Shown: piece after piece, positions 43,004 through 52,000 of the stretch
Layout of the letters: each line of letters starts with the position of its first letter
Numbering within the stretch: the stretch's first letter is position 1
Assembly: GCF_013302895.1 (NCBI RefSeq)
Contig: NZ_VJOK01000001.1
Coordinates: forward strand, 6,760,463 to 6,824,462
Direction of reading: 5' to 3'
Length of the DNA stretch: 64,000 bases
From: Streptomyces albus subsp. chlorinus
GTDB lineage: Bacteria; Actinomycetota; Actinomycetes; Streptomycetales; Streptomycetaceae
Translations under genes and position numbers: made by a program
Notes under the pieces: model-generated
What the model was told of the DNA's origin: nothing
Databases searched by the model: none
Seen by the model: only the letters and a program-made list of their open reading frames with translations

Positions 43004-44068
43004 GTGACTTCCACACGTCGGTTCCCGGTACCTCTCTCCATCCTCGACCGGTCGCTCACTCGTGAGGGTGAGCACCCCGGCCAGGCGCTGCGTGAGACGG
43101 TCCGCTTCGCGCAGCAGGCGGAGGAACTGGGGTACCTCCGCTTCTGGGTCTCCGAGCACCACGCCGTCCCCGGCATCGCGGGGTCCGCGCCGACCGTCCT
43201 GGCGGCGGCGGTGGCCTCCGCCACGTCACGTATCCGGGTCGGCACCGGCGGTGTGATGCTCCCCAACCACCAGCCGCTGGTGGTCGCGGAGCAGTTCGGC
43301 GTGCTGGAGTCGCTGTTCCCGGGACGGATCGACATGGGCCTCGGGCGTTCCGTCGGCTTCACCGACGGCATACGCAAGGCGCTGCGGGTCGGCAAGGACG
43401 CGGCGGACGGGTTCAGCGACCAGATCGCGGAACTGCTCGGCTACTTCGCCGGTACGGGCCTCGTCCACGCCCGCCCCGCGGAGGGCCTGCGGGTACCGCC
43501 GTTCGTCCTCGCGGTCGGCTCCGGCGCGTCCGTGGCCGCCGCGCACGGGCTCCCCCTGGTCATCGGTGCCGCGCGCGACGAGCGGCGGACACGTGAGGCC
43601 GTCGAGACCTACCGCGCCGCCTTCCGGCCGCGCGGGGCCCACGAGACCGGCCTGCCGGGCACGGGCGTCCCTCCCGCCGGCTCGCCGTACGTCGTCGTCG
43701 CGGTGAACGCCGCCGCCGCCGCGACCCGGGAGGAGGCCGAGCTGCTCCAGCTCCCCGAGGCCTGGTCCACGGCCGTCTCCCGTACCAGGGGGACCTTCAC
43801 GCCGCTTCTGCCGCCCGAACAGGTTCTCGGACGCACGATGAGCGAGAAGGAGCGTGCCGCCTTCGACGAGGCCCGGCAGTCGCAGCTGCGCGGCACAGCG
43901 GCGGAGGTGACCGAGGCGCTGGCGGGGCTCGTGGAGCGCACGGGCGCCGACGAGGTGCTGCTGACGCTCAACACCTACGACCCCGCACAGCGCCTCGACT
44001 CGTATCGCCGCCTGGCCGAAGCCACCGGTCCGGCCGAGAACCGCCCCACCCCGGCGCCCGCCTCCTGA
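43004..44068 (+). CDS. LLM-class flavin-dependent oxidoreductase
   Basis: A 354-residue luciferase-like monooxygenase of the subfamily without F420-type features: VPLSILDRSLTREGEHPGQA, FWVSEHHAVPGIAGSAPTVL, RIRVGTGGVMLPNHQPLVVAEQFG, LFPGRIDMGLGRSVG and ADEVLLTLNTYDPAQRLDSY at the C-terminus. These TIM-barrel enzymes use reduced FMN, and most members lack a known substrate. It starts at GTG 43004. It is convergent with matB, the stop codons being about 25 bases apart. Confidence 0.9.
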   Translation: MTSTRRFPVPLSILDRSLTREGEHPGQALRETVRFAQQAEELGYLRFWVSEHHAVPGIAGSAPTVLAAAVASATSRIRVGTGGVMLPNHQPLVVAEQFGVLESLFPGRIDMGLGRSVGFTDGIRKALRVGKDAADGFSDQIAELLGYFAGTGLVHARPAEGLRVPPFVLAVGSGASVAAAHGLPLVIGAARDERRTREAVETYRAAFRPRGAHETGLPGTGVPPAGSPYVVVAVNAAAAATREEAELLQLPEAWSTAVSRTRGTFTPLLPPEQVLGRTMSEKERAAFDEARQSQLRGTAAEVTEALAGLVERTGADEVLLTLNTYDPAQRLDSYRRLAEATGPAENRPTPAPAS

Positions 44069-44093
44069 AGCCGTGCCGGGCGGACCGCGGTCC

Positions 44094-45551
44094 TCATCCC
44101 TGCCGGCCCGGCAGCTGCCGCTTCAGGATCTTGCCCATGTCGTTGCGCGGCATGGCGTCCAGGAACCGCACCTCGCGGGGGCGCTTGTGCGGGGCGAGCC
44201 GGGCCGCGACCAGCTCCGCCAGCTCCTGCTGCGTCGGAGGCTGCTGCCCGGAGGCCGGGACGATCCACGCGACGACGCGCTCTCCGAGGTCGTCGTCGGG
44301 CTCGCCGGCCACGGCCGCCTCGGCGACCGCCGGATGGCCGAGGAGCACGTTCTCGATCTCCCCCGCGCCGATCTTGTAGCCGCCGCTCTTGATCAGGTCG
44401 GTGGCCTTCCGGCCGACGAGGCGCACGGAGCCGTCGGTGTCCCACGTGGCCATGTCACCGGTACGGAACCAGCCCCCGTCGAAGGCCTCGGTGGTGGCGT
44501 CGGGGCGGTTGAGGTACTCGGTGAACAGGTTCGGCCCCCGCACCTGCAGCTCACCGACCGTCTCGGTGTCCTCGGCGGGGACGCGCTGCCCCGCGTCGTC
44601 CACCAGACGGATATCCACGTCGCGCAGCGGTACCCCGACCGTGCCCGGCCGGGAGCTTCCCCCAGGGCGCACGCTGGTGTTCATCAGGGTCTCGGTCATC
44701 CCGTACCGCTCGATCACCCGCTGGCCGGTGGCCGCCGTGATCCTTTCGTGGTCATGGAGCGGCAGCGCGGCCGAGCCGGAGACCAGCAGCCGCGCGGCCG
44801 CCAGCGCCCGCACCAGATCGGGGTCGCTCGCACACGCGTCCGCGAGCCGGTGGTACATCGTCGGCACCCCGAACAGCATCGTGCCGCCGCTCGCCAGCTC
44901 CCGTGCCACACCCTGCGGGGTGAAGCGGCCCAGGTGGCGCAGGGTGCCGCCGCGGCGCAGCGGACCGAGCACGCCCAGGATCAGCCCGTGGACATGGAAC
45001 AGCGGCAGGCCGTGCACCAGGACGTCGTCCGCCGTCCACTGCCAGGCCTCCTCCAGCGCGTCCAGATTGCTGGCCAGGGCGCGGCGGGAGAGCACCACGC
45101 CCTTGGGCGGGCCGGTGGTGCCGGAGGTGTAGACGATGAGCGCGGCCGTTTCCGCATTGGGCTCGGTCGGCAGGAGCCCGGCCTCCGGCACCGGTTCGGC
45201 GGACAGGCCGATGTCCGTGCGCGGCAGCGGCGCCAGCTGCTCCGGAAGCTCCACGCCGGGCTCGGCCAGCACCATCCCGGGCGCGCTGTCCGTGATGATG
45301 TGCGCCAGCTCGCTCTCGCCGCTCTTCGGGTTGACCGGGACGACGGGCACACCGGCCAGCAGCCCGGCCACCACGCCGACCGCGGTCTCCAGGCTGGGCG
45401 TCGCCCAGACCGCCACCGGGGCCGCGCGCTCCAGCCGGGCGGCCACACCGGTCGCGGCGGCGGCCAGCTCACGGTAGCTGAGCGCCCGGTCACCGAAGCG
45501 CAGAGCCGTGTGCGAGGACGCGCTGTGCAGGGCGGGGAAGAGCAGGGACAC
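44094..45551 (-). CDS. matB: Malonyl-CoA synthetase (acyl-CoA ligase)
   Basis: A 485-residue ANL-family ligase that follows the Streptomyces coelicolor MatB sequence closely as I remember it: LFPAL start, ALRFGDRALSYRELAAAA, VAVWATPSLET, VPVNPKSGESELAHI, YTSGTTGPPKGVVLSRRAL, GLPLFHVHGLILG, FGVPTMYHRLADA, RYGMTETLMNTSVR, LFTEYLNRPDATT, GRKATDLIKSGGYKIGAGEIENVLL and PRNDMGKILKRQL with the adenylation Lys. It converts malonate (and methylmalonate) plus CoA and ATP to the CoA ester, feeding polyketide or fatty-acid synthesis. GTG 45551 has GAAGGAG upstream, so the open frame beyond it is not translated. No matA decarboxylase gene is in view. Confidence 0.9.
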   Translation of the reverse strand: MSLLFPALHSASSHTALRFGDRALSYRELAAAATGVAARLERAAPVAVWATPSLETAVGVVAGLLAGVPVVPVNPKSGESELAHIITDSAPGMVLAEPGVELPEQLAPLPRTDIGLSAEPVPEAGLLPTEPNAETAALIVYTSGTTGPPKGVVLSRRALASNLDALEEAWQWTADDVLVHGLPLFHVHGLILGVLGPLRRGGTLRHLGRFTPQGVARELASGGTMLFGVPTMYHRLADACASDPDLVRALAAARLLVSGSAALPLHDHERITAATGQRVIERYGMTETLMNTSVRPGGSSRPGTVGVPLRDVDIRLVDDAGQRVPAEDTETVGELQVRGPNLFTEYLNRPDATTEAFDGGWFRTGDMATWDTDGSVRLVGRKATDLIKSGGYKIGAGEIENVLLGHPAVAEAAVAGEPDDDLGERVVAWIVPASGQQPPTQQELAELVAARLAPHKRPREVRFLDAMPRNDMGKILKRQLPGRQG

Positions 45552-45640
45552 CCGGACTCCTTCGTGATCTTCGGCCTCTCGGACCGCCAGCATCTCACCC
45601 GGCCCCGGGCCGGCGGGGGTGGCGGGGGCGGGGTGGGGCG

Positions 45641-45676
45641 GAGAGGAGAGGAAAGGAGAGGAGAGGAGAGGAGAGG
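45641..45676. repeat. GAGAG pentanucleotide microsatellite
   Basis: Seven tandem copies of GAGAG (one reads GAAAG) form an uninterrupted 36-base purine strand about 90 bases upstream of the matB start. Such a tract can slip during replication or form triplex DNA; an effect on matB is possible. Confidence 0.9.
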
Positions 45677-45767
45677 CGCGAGGAGCGGTGCCGGAGACAA
45701 CGACGGAGCCCGTCCCGGGATCGGCACTCAAGACGCCGCTGCCTCCGGGAATGCCGCCCCGAGACGC

Positions 45768-45802
45768 GCAAGCCGCTGGAATGTCGCATTCCAGCGGCTT
45801 GC
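45768..45802 (-). terminator. Perfect 16-bp hairpin after the DUF4239 gene
   Basis: Bases 45768-45783 (GCAAGCCGCTGGAATG) are perfectly complementary to 45787-45802, with a TCG loop. It lies about 60 bases past the DUF4239 stop on the minus strand and is the strongest hairpin in the window. Confidence 0.85.
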
Positions 45803-45863
45803 CCGCTTCCGGTCCTCCGGGGAGTACGAAGGAGCGGCCGGGGGACGGCGCGTGTTGTCACAC

Positions 45864-46628
45864 CTACGAGCCCGTGGCGCGCGGGAACAGGGAGGTGAAC
45901 GCGGAGACCGGGTCGTCCAGGCCCCGGGCGAAGGGCGCGTCGAAGTGCCACACCAGGAAGAGCAGGAAGGCGATCAGCGCGCTGAAGATCCAGGCCAGCA
46001 CCAACTCCCTTCCCGAGCGCTGGATCTGCAGGGCGAAGAGCATGCCGATCGAGACGACGGCCCCCGCGTACAGTCCGATCCACACCACGCCCGGCATCGT
46101 CGGCTCCGCGCTCTCCCCACGCGCCGTGCGCGCGGTGTCGGCCTCGGCTACCTGATCGACCAGGGCTTGGTACGACTGGGCCTGCCGCGTGGTCTTCGGC
46201 TCGTATGACGTCACGTCCTCGCGCACCCGGGCGAGCATCTTCGCGCCCCGGTCGGTGAGTTCGCCGTGGTCGACCATGTGGGGCCACTCGGTCTTCACGG
46301 TGTAGCGCACGTACGCGTCGATGTCGTCACGCACCCGCTTCCGCTCCTCGGCGGGGTACACCTGCACGCGTTCCCTCACCTCGTGCAGTGCCTGGGCCTC
46401 CTGCGTCACGGCGGCGTCCGCGGAGTTGCGCGCCTCCCACACTCCCGCGATGGCGAGGCCCAGCACGATGGCGTAGACCACACCGATCATCATCGTCATG
46501 TACTCGATCACGTCCGGCGTCTCGGACGGATCCTCGCCACCGGAGCGCCGGCGTCTGAGAACGACCACGGAGAGGACCACCAGACAGGCGGCGACCAGAA
46601 CGAGGACCAGCACGAGCCATTCGGACAA
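45864..46628 (-). CDS. DUF4239 membrane protein
   Basis: A 254-residue protein with the DUF4239 (bestrophin-like) layout: N-terminal helix (WLVLVLVLVAACLVVLSVVVL), a second helix with MTMMIGVVYAIVLGLAIAGVWE, a soluble helical middle (TQEAQALHEVRERVQVYP to RQAQSYQALVDQVAEADTAR), and two C-terminal helices (GLYAGAVVSIGMLFAL, LVLAWIFSALIAFLLFLVWHFD). The function is unknown; channel activity has been suggested from fold similarity only. A TTG start at 46628 has GGAGG eight bases upstream; no ATG fits. It is monocistronic with a strong terminator. Confidence 0.88.
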   Translation of the reverse strand: MSEWLVLVLVLVAACLVVLSVVVLRRRRSGGEDPSETPDVIEYMTMMIGVVYAIVLGLAIAGVWEARNSADAAVTQEAQALHEVRERVQVYPAEERKRVRDDIDAYVRYTVKTEWPHMVDHGELTDRGAKMLARVREDVTSYEPKTTRQAQSYQALVDQVAEADTARTARGESAEPTMPGVVWIGLYAGAVVSIGMLFALQIQRSGRELVLAWIFSALIAFLLFLVWHFDAPFARGLDDPVSAFTSLFPRATGS

Positions 46629-46816
46629 CGGGGCCTCCAGAGAACACGAGAGACGGATGGGGAATGGGGGATGGGATGAGGGATGGGAAGCGGGGCGGGG
46701 ACGCGGGCGGGACGGCAGTGCCGCGCGGCGCGGACGGCGGCGGACCCGGTCCGGCCCCGATGAACGGTGGACGATGGACGGCCGGGTGGTGCGCGTCCGG
46801 GCGAGGCGGGGCCGGG

Positions 46817-47800
46817 TCAGCCGCCCGTGCCCGGGGCTTCACCGGATGCTCCGGACGCCGCCGACCGCCCAGTGCTCGAACGCGGTCGCAGCGCGGCAGC
46901 CGCCAGCACGGCGGGGGCGACGATCAACAGCGTGCGCGTGACCATCGACATGCTGCCGTCCGGCTGTTGCCGCTCGGGCGTCGGCTGGTGCGGAGCCGCC
47001 AGGAGGCTGCGGGACGGTGAGGGCGAAGGCTCCGGTGAGGAGGGCGAGGGCTTCTGCGCGGGAGGCCGAGCCGATGGCCGCTCCGGGCGCGGAGGGCGAT
47101 GCGGCGCGTCCCGTACGGGCGCCGGCTCCGGTGCCGCCGGTGCGGGGGCGATGGACGGACCGGGCGCGGAGCCGGAGGGTGAAGGCGGCGGGGGAGCGGG
47201 CTTTGAAGGCGTCGGTGTCGGGGACGGCGTCGGCGTCGGTTCCGGCGGCGTGGGTGTGGGAGTCGGTGTGGGGCTGGGGGGCGGTGTCGGGTGCGGAGGA
47301 GGGGGTGGGCACGGCCAGTGCCCGTCGGAGAGGTGCACGATGACGCCGTCCGCGGTCGCAACGTCCAGCGTGGCACCCCGGCAGCAGTGGTGGTGGCCGG
47401 CCGCGGCCTCCACATGCGCGCCGTCCGCGTGCGCGGACAGATGTGCCCCCTCGCCGGAGCCCGGCCGCCGAGCGGCACCGGCCGGACTGGGTCCCTGTTC
47501 GCCGGCACGGCGCGGAGTCGCGGCTGACGTGGCCGACGAGTCGGATGCGACGGACCCGGTGGGTGCGAGTGAGGCCGCGCCGTCCACAGCTGATCGCGCG
47601 GGGGCGTCGGCTGCCGCGAGCGACGAGGAGCCGTACTGGTCCGACGCGGGCACGGCAGCGGAGGACATGCCGAGCGCCGCGCCGGCCCCCGTCGTGCCGA
47701 GAGCGGCACAGACGGCCGCCGCCGCTGTCAGCGTCCGCCGTCCGGCACGCCTTCTGGGCTGCCCGCTGTCCCGTTGTCGCTCGCGGTCCCGTTGCTGCAC
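46817..47800 (-). CDS. Proline-rich exported protein with C-terminal anchor helix
   Basis: A 327-residue protein. A Gln/Arg-rich start leads to a signal-like segment (TLTAAAAVCAALGTTGAGAAL). A Ser/Ala-rich region and a short motif with GHHHCCRGATLDVATADGVIV follow, then a long Pro/Thr/Ser stalk (about 165-265) and a final helix (RTLLIVAPAVLAAAALRPR) with a basic end. This is the layout of a surface protein held by a C-terminal anchor. The His/Cys cluster could bind metal, but no family is recognised. The strand choice rests on the signal peptide, terminal helix and in-frame Pro-Thr repeat; the antisense frame is also open. Confidence 0.62.
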   Translation of the reverse strand: MQQRDRERQRDSGQPRRRAGRRTLTAAAAVCAALGTTGAGAALGMSSAAVPASDQYGSSSLAAADAPARSAVDGAASLAPTGSVASDSSATSAATPRRAGEQGPSPAGAARRPGSGEGAHLSAHADGAHVEAAAGHHHCCRGATLDVATADGVIVHLSDGHWPCPPPPPHPTPPPSPTPTPTPTPPEPTPTPSPTPTPSKPAPPPPSPSGSAPGPSIAPAPAAPEPAPVRDAPHRPPRPERPSARPPAQKPSPSSPEPSPSPSRSLLAAPHQPTPERQQPDGSMSMVTRTLLIVAPAVLAAAALRPRSSTGRSAASGASGEAPGTGG

Positions 47801-48091
47801 ATGCCGAGCATGAGGGGCCTGTGCCCTGGACAGAAGCCTTCTGGCCGGTAGTCACACGATGGGCTGAAGTGTTTGCGTACTCGGTCGGGTGTACGCGCGA
47901 ACACCGTTGCGGCGGGCCGGTGTTGGCGGGCTCGCCACGTCTCGTGGTCCGGGCGTTGCCGACCCCTCGGCTTCGGGCGGGTCAGGCGGGTGCCCGCGCG
48001 GATCCCGGGCGGGCGCGGGCCTCGGTCAGGCGAGTGTCGAGAGTGCCCGGCTGCGGGACAGGCCCGGGATCCGCCGGCGCGGTCGGCCGTC

Positions 48092-48748
48092 TCACTGGGC
48101 CTTGACGAACTCCATGTAACGTGCCCAGTCCCAACCCGGCCCGGGGTCGGTGTGATCGGCGCCCGGCACCTCGTTGTGGCCGATGATGTGCTGACGGTCC
48201 ACCGGGATGCCGTGGCGGCGGCAGACGTCCGCGGTCAGGGCGGCGGATGCCTCGTACATGGCGTCCGTGAACCACGTGTCGGGATCGTCGATCCAGCCCT
48301 CGTGCTCGATGCCGACGCTGCGGGTGTTGTAGTTCCAGTTGCCCGCGTGCCAGGCCACGTTCTTCTCGCGCACGACCTGGGCGACGTGGCCGTCCACGGA
48401 CCGTACGACGTAGTGGGAGGAGACGGCCTTGGCGGGGTTCTGGAAGATGGCGAGCGTGTCGTCGTAGTACTCCTGTGTGACGTGGACGACCACGAAGTCG
48501 ATCGGGTACTGCGTCGGGCGGTCCGCGACCGTGTAGTTGGACCGCGAAGCCGGTACCCACTCCGCCTCGGGGTAGTCGACCGCGAGCGGTCTTCTGGAGC
48601 CCGCCGTAGCGGGGTTGCCCGCCATGAGGGAGGCGCCTGTGAGTCCTGCCGCGAGCGTGAGGCCCGCGCCGCCGCGCAGCAGAGTGCGGCGCGAGGGGAG
48701 CGAAGGGCGCGCGGACGGGGACACGGTGTGCTGGCGTGCTGAGTCCAT
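48092..48748 (-). CDS. Tat-exported N-acetylmuramoyl-L-alanine amidase (Amidase_2/PGRP)
   Basis: A 218-residue protein with a twin-arginine signal (SRRTLLRGGAGLTLAAGLTGA). The mature domain is a type 2 amidase: zinc-site His in FVVVHVTQEYY, SSHYVVRSVDGHVAQVVREKNVAWHAGNWNYNTRSVGIEHEGW and HIIGHNEVPGADHTDPGPGWDW. It hydrolyses the MurNAc-L-Ala bond of peptidoglycan. Length is close to the minimal PGRP domain, with no extra cell-wall-binding module. ATG 48748 has GGGAG upstream. It is followed by no gene on the same strand within 290 bases, so it is likely a single-gene unit. Confidence 0.93.
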   Translation of the reverse strand: MDSARQHTVSPSARPSLPSRRTLLRGGAGLTLAAGLTGASLMAGNPATAGSRRPLAVDYPEAEWVPASRSNYTVADRPTQYPIDFVVVHVTQEYYDDTLAIFQNPAKAVSSHYVVRSVDGHVAQVVREKNVAWHAGNWNYNTRSVGIEHEGWIDDPDTWFTDAMYEASAALTADVCRRHGIPVDRQHIIGHNEVPGADHTDPGPGWDWARYMEFVKAQ

Positions 48749-49003
48749 CGGGTCTCCCAGTGGGGGGAAGAGGGTGGGGTCAATGGGGGCACGAACATGA
48801 CAACCTGACGTGCGTCGCCGATGCTTGACGCGCGTTGATGATGGCAGTCGCCGGAAGGGCTGCCAAGAGTCGTCGGAGAGTGCCATTGGAGCGACCTGTG
48901 ACCGGGTGAGGGCATGAGCGGCCCGAGCCCGCGGGACGGAGACCGGGCGGCGCCGGACGGTCCCGGCCGAGGTGTGCCGGGCGGGCCGTGCGGGTACGTG
49001 CAC

Positions 49004-50389
49004 TCATCCCACGGTGGTGCCCGCGTAGGACAGCGGATCGTCCAGTACCACGCGGACGGCGGCATGGGCGGCGCCCAGCAGCGGACCGTCCGCGCCCAGT
49101 CCGGAGACCAGCAGCGCGGGCGGCTCCCCGGGAGCGGCCGTACGCTCGGTCAGCTCCCTCTCCAGGGCCGGGCGCAGCCAGGGGGCGAAGCGGGCCAGCG
49201 CTCCCCCGAGGACCAGGGCGCCGGGATCGAGCAGACTGACCGCCCCGGCCAGCGCGATGCCCAGAGCCGTGCCCGCCTCTTCCAGCGCCGCTCTCGCTCC
49301 GGTGCCTCCGTGCGCGGCCTGCTCCGAGAGCGCCGCGAGGGCGGCGTGCCTGGGGCTCTCAGGAGCGATCCCGGCGGCGCGCAGCAGGGCCACCTCACCC
49401 GCGTACTGTTCCAGGCAGCCGCTCCCTCCGCAGGCGCAGTCCGGGCCCTCCGGACGCACCGGCACATGACCGAGTTCGCCCGCGAAGCCACGGTTCCCGC
49501 GCAGGAGTTCGCCTTCCAGTACCACGGCGGCACCGATGCCGACCTCGGCGGAGACGTGCACGAAGTCACGGGGCACCCGGTCGCTGTCCAGCCACAGTTC
49601 CGCGAGGGCGCCGAGGTTCGCCTCGTTGTCCACGGTCAGCGGCAGGGGCGCCGCCCCCTCCGCCACCCCCGCGCCCTGGAGAGCGGGGGCGAGGTCGATG
49701 TCGTACCAGCCGAGGTTCGGCGCCCGGACGACCGTGGTGGTCCCCCGGGCGACCAGGCCCGGCACCGCCACGGCGAGCCCGGCCGGGTGCAACCCGAGCG
49801 CGCGGGCCCGCGCGGCCACCTCGTCCACCAGGGCCCGCAGCCGGGCGAGGACCTGACCTGGTGAGATGCCCAGCCTGTGGGTAATCGCGGTGCAGTTCCG
49901 CCCATGGGAAACCGCGGTGCTGTTCCGCCGGTGGGCATCTGATGCACCGTTCCGTCCCTGCGAAACCGCACCACCGTCCCGTCCGAGGGAATCCGGCGTA
50001 TCGCCTCGCCCTTCCGCACCCGGTGCGCCGGTCCGGTCGTCGGACTCCAGCCGGACGCGTGCGCGCACCTGACCGCGCGTGTCGACGGCGCAGACGGCGA
50101 GATGGTCCACGCCGATCTCCGCCCCGAGCCCGCACGGCCCGCTGTCCGTCAGCGCCAGTGCGGTACCGGGGCGGCCGGGGCCGCCGCCGGGCGGCGTGGG
50201 GCCCTGCTCGGTCAGCAGACCGGCGTGCAGCAGTTCGTCCACGAGGGTGGACACCGCGGCACGGGTCAGACCCAGCCGCACGGCGACGGCCGCCCGGGAA
50301 GACGGCCCCTGTTCCGCGATCGCGTACAGCACGCGGGACAGGTTGCGCTTGCGTATCTCCCTTTGCGAACCGGGCGCGTGACCTGCCAT
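49004..50389 (-). CDS. ROK-family transcriptional regulator of the xylose genes (XylR-like), with internal repeat
   Basis: A 461-residue ROK repressor. The winged helix is at about 10-65 (RKRNLSRVLYAIAEQG, AVRLGLTRAAVSTLVDEL). The sugar-binding ROK domain has LAVAVPGLV, VDNEANLGALAEL, GIGAAVVLEGELLRG and the zinc motif CACGGSGCLEQY. Compared with usual lengths near 400, extra residues at about 118-170 include four tandem 9-residue repeats (133-168, such as VSQGRNGAS, DAHRRNSTA, VSHGRNCTA). It is 125 bases downstream of xylB on the same strand and near xylA, so xylose-responsive control of both is the likely role. ATG 50389 is the natural start. Confidence 0.92.
   Translation of the reverse strand: MAGHAPGSQREIRKRNLSRVLYAIAEQGPSSRAAVAVRLGLTRAAVSTLVDELLHAGLLTEQGPTPPGGGPGRPGTALALTDSGPCGLGAEIGVDHLAVCAVDTRGQVRARVRLESDDRTGAPGAEGRGDTPDSLGRDGGAVSQGRNGASDAHRRNSTAVSHGRNCTAITHRLGISPGQVLARLRALVDEVAARARALGLHPAGLAVAVPGLVARGTTTVVRAPNLGWYDIDLAPALQGAGVAEGAAPLPLTVDNEANLGALAELWLDSDRVPRDFVHVSAEVGIGAAVVLEGELLRGNRGFAGELGHVPVRPEGPDCACGGSGCLEQYAGEVALLRAAGIAPESPRHAALAALSEQAAHGGTGARAALEEAGTALGIALAGAVSLLDPGALVLGGALARFAPWLRPALERELTERTAAPGEPPALLVSGLGADGPLLGAAHAAVRVVLDDPLSYAGTTVG
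49887..49994. repeat. 27-bp tandem repeat, four units, inside the ROK gene
   Basis: Units are 49887-49913, 49914-49940, 49941-49967 and 49968-49994. Each has the core GTTCCGCC or GTCCCGTC at the same offset and three end in GAAACC or GAATCC. The 27-base period keeps the frame and inserts four 9-residue copies in the protein, between the DNA-binding and sugar-binding parts. Confidence 0.9.
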
Positions 50390-50514
50390 GGAGCGGGCTC
50401 CTTCGGTGCGAACAGGTGCCGTCCCGGCCGTCGGGTCGTTGCGGTGCCTGTATGCGCCGAGTGGGGTGCGGCGGGGGCGGTCGGTGTGCGGGACGGGGGT
50501 GGCGGCTCGGAGGG

Positions 50515-51957
50515 TCAGTGCGGTCGGGCCAGCAGCGTCCGTGCCCCGTCGAGCGTGTCGGAGAGGCGGGCGAGCGCTGCCTCGTCCCGTTCGACGGGTT
50601 CGTACGAGGAACCGTCGGCGGTGCGCCAGCGCCGGGCCACGGCGGACGGGTCCTCACCGAGCAGCAGTCCCGCGGCCTGGGCCGCGGCCCCCAAGGCCAC
50701 CAGTTCCTGGGCCCGCGGCACCTGGACGGCGCGCCCGGACAGCCGTCGCACGGTCTCCCTCCAGGCCACTCCCTTGGCACCGCCGCCGATCAGGAGCAGC
50801 GGTGCGTCACCGGGGCTCTCTCCCGTCTCGGCCAGCACGAGATCGAGCGCCCGCAGGAGCGCGAACACGGCGCCGTCATAGGCGGCCTGGAGCACCTGGC
50901 CACCCGTGGTGGCGTGCTGCAGCCCGGTCAGCAGTCCCGTCGCGTAAGGGAGGTCGGGAGTGCGCTCACCGTCCAGGAAGGGCAGCGCGGTGACCCGGCC
51001 GCCCGGCTCCACGTCTTCCCGGTCACGGGAGAGCAGCGCGGCCATCCGGTCCACGGCCAGGGTGCAGTTGAGCGTGCAGGCCAGCGGCAGCCATCCCGTG
51101 CGGGCGTCGGCGAACCCCGCAACGGTCCCGGTCGGATCGGTTGGGCGGCGTGTGGAGACCGCGTACACCGTGCCCGAGGTGCCGAGGCTGACGACGGGCT
51201 GGCCGGGCAGCAGGCCCAGACCGAGTGCCGCCGCCATGTTGTCACCGGTACCGGTGGCCACGAGCGTTCCCGGGGTGAGGAAACCGTCCTCCGCCTCCCG
51301 CACGGTGCCCGCGGCCTCGCCCGCCGACATGACCGGGGGCAGCAGCGCGGGATCGAGCCCGGCGAGCCGCAGGATCTCCTTGTCGTAGGACTCGGTCGAA
51401 GAGGCCCACCAACCGGTGCCCGACGCGTCGCCCCGGTCCGTGCACGCACGTCCTGTCAGCCGCTCGGTCAGGAAGTCGTGCGGCAGCCGGACCGCGGCCG
51501 TGGCCCGGGCCGACTCCGGCTCGTTCTCGCGCAGCCACGCCCACTTGGTGACGGTGAAGGCCGGCGGGGGCACGCTGCCCACGCGCCGGGCCCACGCCTC
51601 GGGACCACCGAGGTCGGCCACCAGGCGGTCGCGCTGCGGTGCGGAGCGTACGTCGTTCCACAGCAGGGCTTCCCGCACGGGACGGCCGTCCGCGTCCAGC
51701 GTCACCAGGCCGTGCTGCTGTCCGGCGACGGAGACGGCGGCGGCCTCACCGGCGGCCCGTCCGCACTGTCCCACCGCCGTACGGAGCGCCTGCCACCACT
51801 CCTCGGGGTCCGACTCGCGGCGGTCGCCGGGGGAGACGGTGTGGGGTGCCTGTCCCCGGGCGACCACCTGGCCCGTCGCGGCGTCCACCACGAGAGCCTT
51901 GGTGGACTGCGTGGAGCTGTCGACTCCGATGACGAGCGGCCCTTCCGGTGCGGCCAT
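50515..51957 (-). CDS. xylB: Xylulokinase
   Basis: A 480-residue FGGY-family sugar kinase. It begins with VIGVDSSTQSTKALVVD (phosphate 1 motif), then AVSVAGQQHGLV, LLWNDVRS, VTKWAWLRENEPE, PHDFLTERLTGR, DRGDASGTGWW, ATGTGDNMAAALGLGL, VSLGTSGTVYAV and LLLIGGGAKGVAWRE. The GQQHG and DASGT motifs are typical of xylulokinase. It phosphorylates D-xylulose to xylulose-5-phosphate for the pentose phosphate pathway. It is divergent from xylA and upstream of the ROK regulator, the classical streptomycete xylose locus. Confidence 0.95.
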   Translation of the reverse strand: MAAPEGPLVIGVDSSTQSTKALVVDAATGQVVARGQAPHTVSPGDRRESDPEEWWQALRTAVGQCGRAAGEAAAVSVAGQQHGLVTLDADGRPVREALLWNDVRSAPQRDRLVADLGGPEAWARRVGSVPPPAFTVTKWAWLRENEPESARATAAVRLPHDFLTERLTGRACTDRGDASGTGWWASSTESYDKEILRLAGLDPALLPPVMSAGEAAGTVREAEDGFLTPGTLVATGTGDNMAAALGLGLLPGQPVVSLGTSGTVYAVSTRRPTDPTGTVAGFADARTGWLPLACTLNCTLAVDRMAALLSRDREDVEPGGRVTALPFLDGERTPDLPYATGLLTGLQHATTGGQVLQAAYDGAVFALLRALDLVLAETGESPGDAPLLLIGGGAKGVAWRETVRRLSGRAVQVPRAQELVALGAAAQAAGLLLGEDPSAVARRWRTADGSSYEPVERDEAALARLSDTLDGARTLLARPH

Positions 51958-52000
51958 GGGCTGCCGATCCCTTCCCTCGCTGCCGGTGCTGCGCGCATAC

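Larger units (their letters stand above)
45552..45863. promoter_or_regulatory. Upstream region of matB
   Basis: These 312 bases contain no gene. They hold the purine tract at 45641-45676 and the perfect hairpin at 45768-45802, which ends the DUF4239 transcript; matB must therefore have its own promoter between about 45765 and 45551. Confidence 0.5.

Noticed and set aside
46767-47813. Gly-rich plus-strand frame antisense to the proline-rich exported protein
   Set aside because: It lacks signal peptide and helix logic, while the minus frame has a signal sequence, stalk and terminal anchor in the expected order.
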